A stretch of DNA of 15,361 bases from SMWC01 sp045561055 (GTDB lineage Bacteria > Pseudomonadota > Gammaproteobacteria > Steroidobacterales > Rariloculaceae), in the NCBI GenBank assembly GCA_045561055.1, contig JBJKYL010000004.1:1-15361 (forward strand), given 5' to 3'. Made by a program: the position numbers and the translations under genes. The notes below the pieces were generated by a model. The model was not told the DNA's origin. It saw only the letters and a list, made by a program, of their open reading frames with translations, and searched no databases. Below, piece after piece: positions 5,575 through 13,169 of the stretch (within the stretch, counting starts at the first letter, position 1; every line of letters starts with the position of its first letter).

Positions 5575-7308
5575 ATGAAGAAAATAGGCCTGCTGTTTCT
5601 ATCATTACTGCTGATGCCCTCTTTGCATGCGCAGGATATAGCTGGCGACTTCTCCTTATTGGATCAGGACGGCACTTATTTTCAACTCAGCCGCCATCGC
5701 AATCGACAGGCTGTGGTGTTGCTGGCGGAAGGGGCTAACTGCAGTAGTTTTTCCGGTACAGTCGCCCAATTCGAGAGCATCGACAGCCAATACACTGATG
5801 GCGCTGATGGCTTTGAGTTTTTGCTGATCAATGCTACCGGCGAGCAGAATCGTGCGGTGCTACAGTCGCAGTCTGAAGCCTATGGCGACCTGCCTGTGCT
5901 GATGGATGAAAGCCAACTTGTTTCCGAAATGCTCGGTGTCAGCACGATCGGCGAGGTGGTGGTACTTGACCCCCGGAGCTTGGCGGTACTGTACCGTGGT
6001 TCTGTGTCGAATCTCGACCGCGCCCTTGGCGAGATCGCGTCGGGGAATGCAGTTTCAGAAGCGCACACTGCAAGTCCGGGCTGCAACCTAAGTTTCGCCG
6101 CACGCGATCACCATGCCAGTAACCCTGTTTCCTACAGCCAGGACATTGCACCATTACTCGAAGAGAACTGCGCCCGTTGTCATCGTGACGGGGGTATAGG
6201 GCTTTTTGCCATGGACAGCCATCAGATGATTCGGGCTTGGGCACCGTTGATGAAGAATGCGATTTTGACCCAACGCATGCCGCCGGCTCAGACCGATCCT
6301 CATATCGGTAATGCTTTGCTAGATAATCGCTTCCTGTCCCGCGATCAGCGTCAGCAGCTGGTGCACTGGATCGATGACGGTGCTGTAAAAGACACCGATG
6401 CTGATCCACTGGCTGCTCTTGAATGGCCGGCAAGTGGGTGGCCACTGGGTGAGCCGGACGTTGTGGTAAAAATACCGCCACAGGAAATCCCGGCAACTGG
6501 ACACCTGGGTCTTATCTGGGTGGATACCGGATATGTGTTTGAAAAAGGCACCTGGCTCAAAGGGGCCACCACAATCCCAGGCGCTCGTAGCGTGGTGCAT
6601 CATACTGCCGCGAGAGTGGTACCCAATGGCGAATCACCAGATATGGCTGGTGGCAGCAGTATGCCGGCTTGGGGTCCGGGTATGAACGCGCGCTTCCTCG
6701 GAGAGGGCATCGGGGTATTCATACCCGAGGGACATAGATTGTTTTTGAATATGCACTACACCCCAAACGGGACCGCCACAGTCGATGCCACGGAGTACGG
6801 CATGTATTTTCATGAAGACGGCTTTAAGCCCACCCATGAGCTCATTCTCGGTGGTGTCACACTCCGGGGTGGCTTTGAAGTTCCTCCGCATGATGAGAAT
6901 TACGACATCGTTCGGACAAGCGCGCCCGTACCGCAGGATGCTTATGCGGTGACCTTCATGATACATATGCACTACCGGGGCAAGCGGGTGAAGTGGACCG
7001 CACAGTATCCCGATGGAACTGAGAAAGTACTGTTTTCGGTGCCGAACTACGACTTTAATTGGCAACCCATTTACGATTTGACGGAGCCCGAGTTCATTCC
7101 CGCTGGAACGACCTTCCTGGTCGAAGGTGCTTACGATAATTCAGCAATGAATCCGAATAACCCCGATCCCAATGTAACGGTAGTCTGGGGCGCGATGGAT
7201 AGCACTGAGGAGATGTTTGGCGCACGCGTGCTACTGAAGGTCCCTGTCAGTAACGATGACGAAGCGAGAAACAGGTCCGATTCAGTGAACGTCCCCATCG
7301 TTCTGTAG
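5575..7308 (+). CDS. Exported redoxin - cytochrome c - copper type II monooxygenase-like fusion protein
   Basis: The product is 577 residues and periplasmic: MKKIGLLFLSLLLMPSLHAQ is a clear signal peptide. Domain 1 (about 21-150) is a thioredoxin-like redoxin whose catalytic position holds a single Cys56 (EGANCSSF). Domain 2 has one heme c site, CARCH (199-203), with a likely axial Met in QRMPPAQ (about 235). Domain 3 (about 290-560) resembles copper type II, ascorbate-dependent (PHM/DBH-like) monooxygenases. Candidate copper ligands are HH342-343 (SVVHHTA), His394 (MHYTPNG), His464 and His466 (MIHMHYRGK), and Met525 (NSAMNPNNPDP). The architecture suggests electrons pass from heme to copper, with the redoxin in thiol redox control; this is inference. 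The broken gene at 13170-14932 carries the same cytochrome and monooxygenase-like domains without the redoxin. It is convergent with the molybdopterin subunit gene, 41 bases away. Confidence 0.8.
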   Translation: MKKIGLLFLSLLLMPSLHAQDIAGDFSLLDQDGTYFQLSRHRNRQAVVLLAEGANCSSFSGTVAQFESIDSQYTDGADGFEFLLINATGEQNRAVLQSQSEAYGDLPVLMDESQLVSEMLGVSTIGEVVVLDPRSLAVLYRGSVSNLDRALGEIASGNAVSEAHTASPGCNLSFAARDHHASNPVSYSQDIAPLLEENCARCHRDGGIGLFAMDSHQMIRAWAPLMKNAILTQRMPPAQTDPHIGNALLDNRFLSRDQRQQLVHWIDDGAVKDTDADPLAALEWPASGWPLGEPDVVVKIPPQEIPATGHLGLIWVDTGYVFEKGTWLKGATTIPGARSVVHHTAARVVPNGESPDMAGGSSMPAWGPGMNARFLGEGIGVFIPEGHRLFLNMHYTPNGTATVDATEYGMYFHEDGFKPTHELILGGVTLRGGFEVPPHDENYDIVRTSAPVPQDAYAVTFMIHMHYRGKRVKWTAQYPDGTEKVLFSVPNYDFNWQPIYDLTEPEFIPAGTTFLVEGAYDNSAMNPNNPDPNVTVVWGAMDSTEEMFGARVLLKVPVSNDDEARNRSDSVNVPIVL

Positions 7309-7349
7309 TGAGGGTTAGGTATCGGAAGCCGCCTCCTGAATGAGGGCGT

Positions 7350-9557
7350 CTACGACTCTGACATATCGTGCATTTGCACCGGTAATTCACGAATGCGGTT
7401 ACCGGTTGCATTGAATATCGCATTGACTAGCGCAGGACCGATAGCCGGTGTGCCGGGTTCACCTGCCCCGCCAATTTTTTCGCCGCTGTTGATAATGTAG
7501 GTTTCTATTTCCGGCGACTCATTCATGCGCAGCATCTGATAGTCGTGGAAGTTGCTTTGCTCCACAGCGCCGCGATGAATCGAAATGTTGCTGTACAACG
7601 CCGCTGTCAGTCCGTAAATAATGCCGCTTTCCATCTGCGCTTTCATACCGTCGGGATGCATAGTGAAACCCGCATCGACTGCACAAATAGCACGGCGTGG
7701 TCGTACCTTACCGTCTGTCACTTCTACTTCAACAACCTGCGCCACGATGGTGCCGAACGATTTGTGGATTGCTATACCCCGACCCCAGTTCTCGGGTAGC
7801 GGTGTACCCCAGTCCGATTTTTCGGCTGCCAGGTCTAGGACTTTCTGAAACCGCGGCGCATTGGCGAGTAGATCGTGGCGATACTGATAGGGGTCCGCAT
7901 CGGCAGCAAACGCAACTTCGTCAATAAACGATTCCGTGAAAAAAGCGTGCAATGAGTGATCGACACTGCGCCAGAATCCCCATGGAACGTGTGACCGCGA
8001 TTCGGCGTAGTGTATGTACTGATTATCTATACCGTAGGGAATGTATGGTGCTTCCTTCGGGTCGTGTTTTTCGACGTACTGATTAACCCAGGCGGTTGGT
8101 TGTCCAGTCTCATCCAGCGCCGCCTTGAAACGGCTGATACTCGCCTGACGATAGTGATCGTGACGCATGTCTTCCTCGCGAGACCAAATCAGCTTCACCG
8201 GAAAGGGGACTTCACTGGCAATTCGCGCCGCTTGCAGCACATAGTCGGAAAAAATGCGGCGGCCGAATCCACCGCCGAGGTACTGGTTGTGCAGGATTAC
8301 ATCGTCGAGATCCATGTCGAGCAAGTCCGCAACCTCTGCTGCGAAGCCCAGCGGGTTTTGCGTACCGGTCCATAATTCACAAATGCCATCGTGCACCCAT
8401 GCGGTGCAATTCATGGGTTCCATTGGCGCGTGTGACAAGTACGGAACGCGATATTCGGCTTCGATGACTCTGGTAGCCGACGCCATCGCTGCGGCAGCAT
8501 CGCCCGTTTCGAAATCGGTGATCTCGTCGCCGTCCGCGGTCGCTGTATCAAGGGCAGCAGAGAATTGGCTGAAAATATCGCTTTGCTCGACTGCGTCATT
8601 GATAGTTTCCGCAAACACGATGTCTAGCCCGTCGAGCGCCTTTTTAGCTTGCCAGTAACCGTCCGCAACCACCGCTACCGCATCGCCGAGATTCACCACC
8701 CTGCGAACACCGGACGAATTCTGCACGGACGTTTCATCGACCGATTGCACGGTTGCGCCAAATACCGGTGCAGCCTTGACTGTTGCGTATTTCATTCCTG
8801 GTAATTGCGCGTCAATACCAAATAGCGCACTACCATCGACTTTCGCCGGCACGTCGAGCTTTTGCACGTCTGTGCCGAGGATGGTGAATTCGTCCGTTGT
8901 CTTAAGCACCGGTTTGGCCGGCTGTGACAACTCGGCCGCAGCTACCGCGAAATCCGCAAACGGTGCGTGGCGATTGCCGTTGTTCTCGACAATGAAACTC
9001 TTCTCCGCAGAGAGTGTTTCAATGGGTACGTCCCAAGTCTCGGCTGCCGCCTGTAGCAACATCGCCTTCGCCGCCGCGCCGGCCACTCGCATCGCTTGCT
9101 GCCCGGTAGCTAGCACGGAAGAGCTGCCGCCGGTCAGTTGCAGGCTTAGCATTTTCGTCACGGTCAGGAATGCACCATCGATGGTATCAACAAGAAAAGC
9201 AGGAAGGTCTGCGTCACCAACCGCGAAGCCCTTTGCCAGCGCGTAATTCGCATACTCCTCGCGAGCCGGTGCCTCCATCATGGAAACCCCATCCCAATCC
9301 GCGTCCATTTCATCGGCGAGCATCATCGAGAGCGTGGTATGCACGCCCTGCCCCATTTCCGCATGCGGTACGATCGCTGTCACCGTATTGTCGGGCGAGA
9401 TTTTTAGCCACACATTAAAGACGGTTTCGCCCTCGCTAGCGACTAGGGGCGCAACCTTATCGGCACGGTTACCTGGACGAACTGCAACGCCAATGACGAC
9501 GGCGCCACCCGCGAGTACGCCGGTCGTAATGAAAGCGCGTCTCGTCCATTTACCCAT
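7350..9557 (-). CDS. Xanthine dehydrogenase family molybdopterin-binding subunit, IorB-like
   Basis: This is the large catalytic subunit of a two-subunit molybdenum hydroxylase of the isoquinoline 1-oxidoreductase / aldehyde dehydrogenase type, 735 residues, the normal size. The N-terminus has a twin-arginine signal (KWTRRAFITTG then a hydrophobic stretch), so the folded heterodimer is probably carried to the periplasm by Tat. Motifs include AEMGQGVHTTLSMMLADEMD, LGGGFGRR (Mo-cofactor contact) and, near residue 700, GGAGEPGTPAIGPALVNAI, whose Glu is the catalytic base of the family. Electrons would go to the [2Fe-2S] subunit and then to a cytochrome. The start overlaps the end of the upstream small-subunit gene by eight bases, so the two are translationally coupled. 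The substrate cannot be read from the sequence; an N-heterocycle or an aldehyde is usual. Confidence 0.93.
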   Translation of the reverse strand: MGKWTRRAFITTGVLAGGAVVIGVAVRPGNRADKVAPLVASEGETVFNVWLKISPDNTVTAIVPHAEMGQGVHTTLSMMLADEMDADWDGVSMMEAPAREEYANYALAKGFAVGDADLPAFLVDTIDGAFLTVTKMLSLQLTGGSSSVLATGQQAMRVAGAAAKAMLLQAAAETWDVPIETLSAEKSFIVENNGNRHAPFADFAVAAAELSQPAKPVLKTTDEFTILGTDVQKLDVPAKVDGSALFGIDAQLPGMKYATVKAAPVFGATVQSVDETSVQNSSGVRRVVNLGDAVAVVADGYWQAKKALDGLDIVFAETINDAVEQSDIFSQFSAALDTATADGDEITDFETGDAAAAMASATRVIEAEYRVPYLSHAPMEPMNCTAWVHDGICELWTGTQNPLGFAAEVADLLDMDLDDVILHNQYLGGGFGRRIFSDYVLQAARIASEVPFPVKLIWSREEDMRHDHYRQASISRFKAALDETGQPTAWVNQYVEKHDPKEAPYIPYGIDNQYIHYAESRSHVPWGFWRSVDHSLHAFFTESFIDEVAFAADADPYQYRHDLLANAPRFQKVLDLAAEKSDWGTPLPENWGRGIAIHKSFGTIVAQVVEVEVTDGKVRPRRAICAVDAGFTMHPDGMKAQMESGIIYGLTAALYSNISIHRGAVEQSNFHDYQMLRMNESPEIETYIINSGEKIGGAGEPGTPAIGPALVNAIFNATGNRIRELPVQMHDMSES

Positions 9558-10044
9558 GAGGCGGCTCCTCCGGCTCGACCGTGCTTGCTAAAGCCGTTGC
9601 AGCTCGCTTGATACCGCGCCTGATTCGCGAGTACGTACCGCAGCGGCAGATGTTGCCGCTCATTGCGGTGTCGATGTCCGCATCGCTCGGCGCCGGGTTG
9701 GACTCGAGCAACGCGACCGCGGACATGATCTGCCCGGACTGGCAATAGCCACATTGGGGCACCTGCTCGTCGATCCATGCCTGCTGCACGGCGTGCAAGC
9801 TATCGTTGCCCTGGCCGATACCCTCGATCGTGGTGACCTGTTGGCCTTCAGCGGCTTGAACCGGCGTGACGCAGGAACGGATCGGCGTGCCATTGAGGTG
9901 TACCGTGCAAGCGCCACACTGGGCGATGCCACAGCCGAACTTCGTGCCCGTCAGGCCGGTCTGTTCGCGAATCGCCCAGAGCAGCGGTGTATCGGGCTCG
10001 ATATCCAGTTCGTGTGTCTGGCCGTTGATGTGCAGAGTAATCAT
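9550..10044 (-). CDS. [2Fe-2S] subunit of the xanthine dehydrogenase family oxidoreductase, IorA-like
   Basis: This is the electron-transfer subunit, 164 residues, partner of the molybdopterin subunit encoded immediately downstream. The plant-type ferredoxin domain carries Cys38, Cys43, Cys46 and Cys58 (GCGIAQCGACTVHLNG then RSC). The helical domain carries the second cluster with Cys98 and Cys101 (PQCGYCQSG) and Cys133 and Cys135 (NICRCGTYSRI). All eight cluster ligands are present. It has no signal of its own and would be co-exported with its Tat-bearing partner. The start at 10044 gives MITLHINGQTHELDI, the standard opening, with only a weak ribosome site. The stop overlaps the next start by eight bases. 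It follows the dehalogenase copies by 66 bases on the same strand and could be in one transcript with them. Confidence 0.93.
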   Translation of the reverse strand: MITLHINGQTHELDIEPDTPLLWAIREQTGLTGTKFGCGIAQCGACTVHLNGTPIRSCVTPVQAAEGQQVTTIEGIGQGNDSLHAVQQAWIDEQVPQCGYCQSGQIMSAVALLESNPAPSDADIDTAMSGNICRCGTYSRIRRGIKRAATALASTVEPEEPPHG

Positions 10045-10100
10045 TCTGCTGACATGCTATGCGTGAACACACCATATGCTGGCGTTGGCTAGACTACGAT

Positions 10101-11086
10101 AATGCAAAGCTTACTCCTCGCTGATACGTCGAAGTATCAACTCCGCCAGCGGCGCACCGGTCTCCTGGACCCAGTGCCCGGCACCCTCAACGGTGTCGAA
10201 GGTCGCGCCAGGAATGTGTGCCGCGAACTGGCGTCCCCACTCCGGGGTGAAGGTAGTGTCCCGGTCACCGAAAATGACGTGCGCGGGCTTATCCCAGGAG
10301 GCAAGTGCCGCAAAGGCGGCCGCCTGTCGCTCGGCGGCGCCGGCCTCGGGTTGCGCGAACGGCAACATCCACGGCCAGCGTGATGCACCCGCAGTAGCAT
10401 CCTCACTATCGAACGGCGCGCCATACGCCGTAGGGTCTAGCTGGCGGGCCAGCGGGCTATTTTGGTCGTCCCCCGCTTCGACCCAATTAACGCGTTGTGA
10501 ACGCTCGTACCACCTACGAAGATTCGTGGTGTAGACGTAACCGTCATTATGAAGCCAGGTATTCAGAATGATCAGGCGCGCAAACCGGTCTGGAAGGTCG
10601 ACCGCGGTGATCAGCCCGGTCGGTCCACCCCAGTCCTGCACGACAACGGTGATGTTCTCGAGATCAAGACGTTTGACGAACTCCTTCAGCATAAACACAT
10701 GACGATCGACCGTGTACCACTCGAGATCGATCACTTTGTCGCTTTTGCCGAACCCGATCATGTCGGGGGCTATCGCCCGATACCCGGCGGCGGTCAACGC
10801 TTGAATCCAGTCGCGATAGAGGTAACTCCAGGTGGGCTCGCCGTGCAGAAGCAGGAACGTGCCTGCGTCGCCCGGTCCTTCGTCGACGTAGTGCATCCGC
10901 AGCCCATCGATCTCTATGTAGTGCGGCTCGAACGGAAAATCTTCAAGCTCCGCAAAACGGGCCTCAGGGGTCCGATGGGCATCCGACCTTAGTTCCTGAG
11001 CGGTGACCGCTGACAACATTAGGCACAAAAACATACCAACGATACCTGACGGCACTACCATAAAACGTTTCATAATGGGTTTCCTA
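10101..11086. repeat. Tandem direct repeat, unit 1 (986 bases)
   Basis: This unit runs from AATGCAAAGCTTACTCC to GGGTTTCCTA and contains one whole haloalkane dehalogenase gene with its ribosome site. The second unit abuts it with no spacer at 11087. The 5' halves of the genes (10541-11086 against 11528-12073) appear identical, while the 3' halves differ in places and strongly in a central block. Confidence 0.9.
10111..11073 (-). CDS. Exported haloalkane dehalogenase-like hydrolase (DhlA/HLD-I type), intact copy
   Basis: This alpha/beta hydrolase is expected to cleave carbon-halogen bonds by hydrolysis. It has 320 residues. A signal peptide (1-26, ending SAVTAQE) makes it periplasmic, which is not the usual case for characterised haloalkane dehalogenases. 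The segment FLLLHGEPTWSYLYRDWI (His77, Trp82) closely matches DhlA. The nucleophile elbow VVVQDWGGPTG gives Asp147 as nucleophile and Trp148 as the halide-binding Trp beside it. The acid is probably Asp272 in FGDRDTTFTPEWG, and the base is His300 in GAGHWVQETG. Cap-domain residues 178-215 differ strongly from the other copy, so substrate range may differ. AGGA eight bases before the ATG fixes the start. The downstream gene is the [2Fe-2S] subunit. Epoxide hydrolases share the fold, but the HGEPTWSYLYR and QDWGG motifs favour dehalogenase. Confidence 0.85.
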   Translation of the reverse strand: MKRFMVVPSGIVGMFLCLMLSAVTAQELRSDAHRTPEARFAELEDFPFEPHYIEIDGLRMHYVDEGPGDAGTFLLLHGEPTWSYLYRDWIQALTAAGYRAIAPDMIGFGKSDKVIDLEWYTVDRHVFMLKEFVKRLDLENITVVVQDWGGPTGLITAVDLPDRFARLIILNTWLHNDGYVYTTNLRRWYERSQRVNWVEAGDDQNSPLARQLDPTAYGAPFDSEDATAGASRWPWMLPFAQPEAGAAERQAAAFAALASWDKPAHVIFGDRDTTFTPEWGRQFAAHIPGATFDTVEGAGHWVQETGAPLAELILRRISEE

Positions 11087-12073
11087 AATGCAAAGCTTAC
11101 TCCTCGCTGATACGTCGAAGTATCAACTCCGCCAGCGGCGCACCGGTCTCCTGGACAAAGTGCCCGGCACCCTCAACGGTGTCGAAGGTCGCGCCAGGAA
11201 TGTGCGCCGCGAACTGGCGTCCCCACTCCGGGGTGAATCCTTGATCCCGGTCACCGAAAATGACGTGCGCGGGCTTATCCCAGGAGGCAAGTGCCGCAAA
11301 GGCGGCCGCCTGTCGCTCGGCGGCGCCGGCCTCGGGTTGCGCGAACGGCAACATCCACGGCCAGCGTAATGCACCCGCAGTAGCGTCCTCACTATCGAAC
11401 GGCGCGCCATACGCCGTCCTGTCCATGCCCTGCCGGCAAGGAGGGATACCGCAGTCCTTCGCTCCAGTCGGTGAAATCGACGCTTTGTGAACGCTCGTTC
11501 CATCTCCGAAATCTCGTGTAGTCGATACCGTCATTATGAAGCCAGGTATTCAGAATGATCAGGCGCGCAAACCGGTCTGGAAGGTCGACCGCGGTGATCA
11601 GCCCGGTCGGTCCACCCCAGTCCTGCACGACAACGGTGATGTTCTCGAGATCAAGACGTTTGACGAACTCCTTCAGCATAAACACATGACGATCGACCGT
11701 GTACCACTCGAGATCGATCACTTTGTCGCTTTTGCCGAACCCGATCATGTCGGGGGCTATCGCCCGATACCCGGCGGCGGTCAACGCTTGAATCCAGTCG
11801 CGATAGAGGTAACTCCAGGTGGGCTCGCCGTGCAGAAGCAGGAACGTGCCTGCGTCGCCCGGTCCTTCGTCGACGTAGTGCATCCGCAGCCCATCGATCT
11901 CTATGTAGTGCGGCTCGAACGGAAAATCTTCAAGCTCCGCAAAACGGGCCTCAGGGGTCCGATGGGCATCCGACCTTAGTTCCTGAGCGGTGACCGCTGA
12001 CAACATTAGGCACAAAAACATACCAACGATACCTGACGGCACTACCATAAAACGTTTCATAATGGGTTTCCTA
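11087..12073. repeat. Tandem direct repeat, unit 2 (987 bases)
   Basis: This is the second copy of the dehalogenase unit, ending at the same GGGTTTCCTA, after which the sequences part. It is one base longer than unit 1, and the net difference lies in the diverged central block (about 11414-11527). Differences outside that block are only about eleven bases, all in the 3' third of the gene, for example GAAGGTAGTGTC against GAATCCTTGATC. Confidence 0.9.
11097..12060 (-). pseudogene. Haloalkane dehalogenase-like hydrolase, second tandem copy, frameshifted
   Basis: The first 178 residues are identical to the intact copy: same signal peptide, HGEPTWSYLYR, and nucleophile elbow VVQDWGG. The sequence then diverges in the cap (DYTRFRRWNERSQSVDFTDWSEGLRYP). 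The frame changes twice between about 11446 and 11424: YP continues as SLLAGR in a second frame and then as MDRTAYGAPFDSED in a third. The rest matches the intact copy through GDRDQGFTPEWG and GAGHFVQETGAPLAELILRRISEE. The catalytic acid and His lie after the shifts, so no active enzyme would form as written. Both shifts sit in the block where the copies differ, and each needs one base. Sequencing error or a chimeric assembly of strain variants is as likely as true decay. AGGA precedes the start. Confidence 0.75.
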
Positions 12074-12118
12074 TAGACAAATAAACATCGGCACCGCCGA
12101 TAAAATCAACCGCGCGCC

Positions 12119-13144
12119 TTATTCGGTGACGGTGACGGTGATATAACCGTCGGCTGGGACATTACCGTCATCTACCCTGGCCCATAAGACATACGCACCC
12201 GGTGTATCGAACGTTGCCGTTGTCTCGATCATGCCATCGTCCGGGATTTCTGGCGGTAACCAGAGTCTTCCCCAGGGAGAATTCGAGGCGAGTCTAACAT
12301 CTTCCCAGACCTTCGTTTGCGGTGGGTCGAAGATCACCTCACCTTCACCGCGATACAGATTCCAGCTCAGAAACAACCCAATAGTTTTTTGTACCGAGGC
12401 CGGATTGTTAATCAGTGCAATCAATCGCTGCCACTCGTCCTTGCCGCGTGAGTGTTTTCTGGTAACCACTGGGCCGCCCTCAGTTCTGCGGCTCGGCAAG
12501 CCATCGTCTGCCAGGTGCGCACGCAGTCTGAGCGGCTCGCCCACACGTACCGAGAACTCGGCCGGAAACTCAGGTCCGGACCTACCAATGAAGCCCGGAG
12601 GACGCCGCTCGCCCACAGCCACTGAGCGCTGCTCATTGTCACCCTCAACGGTGACCGTAGGCTCTACATTGATATAAGTTTCCGGCGTGGTTCTACCGCC
12701 ACCCAGCGCACCACTATCTGAAGCCATGACCACGTTGTTGAGGAAAAAATCTCGGTGCTTATTGGTATAAGCCTTGGATTCACTACCGTTGCCGTTCAGT
12801 GTCCACACCAGTTCACGATCACCCCAATCAGCCGGCACGGTGACGGTAAAGGTATAGCGATTACGTCGCGGCATAAAGAAAGTCGGCTGACCGCGGTCGG
12901 CCTCGCCTGGCGAAAAAGAATTATTCTCCCCGATCGGCACTCGAAGCTCTTCTTCCCAGTTGTCGTTCATGTAGCCGAATACGTAGTTCGTTGAACCATC
13001 CGGATTTTCAGTCCAGCCCTCATACGCCGCCCACAGCGGCGCACCGTACCTGTAGGTCTCGGTACTGCCCAGCGCCGGAGACAGTAATAAAACTAGACTA
13101 AGTAGTACCTCTCTTGCGAAAAGTTGGGATGCGTATTGTTTCAT
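12119..13144 (-). CDS. Exported protein of unknown function, beta-rich
   Basis: The product is 341 residues. A signal peptide (VLLSLVLLLSPALGSTE) predicts export. I do not recognise the family. The mature part begins YRYGAPLWAAYEGWTENPDG and has many aromatic and beta-strand-like segments. The middle segment YTFTVTVPADWGDRELVWTL looks like an immunoglobulin-type strand pair. The end, TATFDTPGAYVLWARVDDGN then GYITVTVTE, resembles the last strands of PKD/Big-type sandwich domains. No catalytic motif, Cys pair or heme site is seen, so a binding or accessory role is more likely than enzymatic. It starts 25 bases after the stop of the cytochrome/monooxygenase-like gene, so the two are probably co-transcribed and may act together. 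An AAGGA site lies 13 bases before the ATG, rather far. Its 3' end is duplicated at the window edge. Confidence 0.72.
   Translation of the reverse strand: MKQYASQLFAREVLLSLVLLLSPALGSTETYRYGAPLWAAYEGWTENPDGSTNYVFGYMNDNWEEELRVPIGENNSFSPGEADRGQPTFFMPRRNRYTFTVTVPADWGDRELVWTLNGNGSESKAYTNKHRDFFLNNVVMASDSGALGGGRTTPETYINVEPTVTVEGDNEQRSVAVGERRPPGFIGRSGPEFPAEFSVRVGEPLRLRAHLADDGLPSRRTEGGPVVTRKHSRGKDEWQRLIALINNPASVQKTIGLFLSWNLYRGEGEVIFDPPQTKVWEDVRLASNSPWGRLWLPPEIPDDGMIETTATFDTPGAYVLWARVDDGNVPADGYITVTVTE
12120..12342. repeat. Direct repeat, copy 1 (at least 223 bases, no mismatch to 15139-15361)
   Basis: This is the 3' end of the uncharacterised exported-protein gene. It is base-for-base the same as the last 223 bases of the window, at an offset of 3019. 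The left border is sharp, one base inside the stop codon (TAA here, TAG in the other copy). Confidence 0.92.
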
Positions 13145-13169
13145 TTCTATGACACTATCCTTTAATCAA

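Noticed and set aside
7330..7355. Hairpin CGCCTC/GAGGGCG between the convergent genes as a terminator
   Set aside because: The stem is short with a bulge, there is no U-tract on either strand, and it touches the end of the molybdopterin subunit gene.
10549..11979. Two identical plus-strand open frames of 147 residues (10549-10992 and 11536-11979)
   Set aside because: They are antisense shadows of the duplicated dehalogenase genes. Their identity reflects the duplicated DNA, and they carry no family signal.
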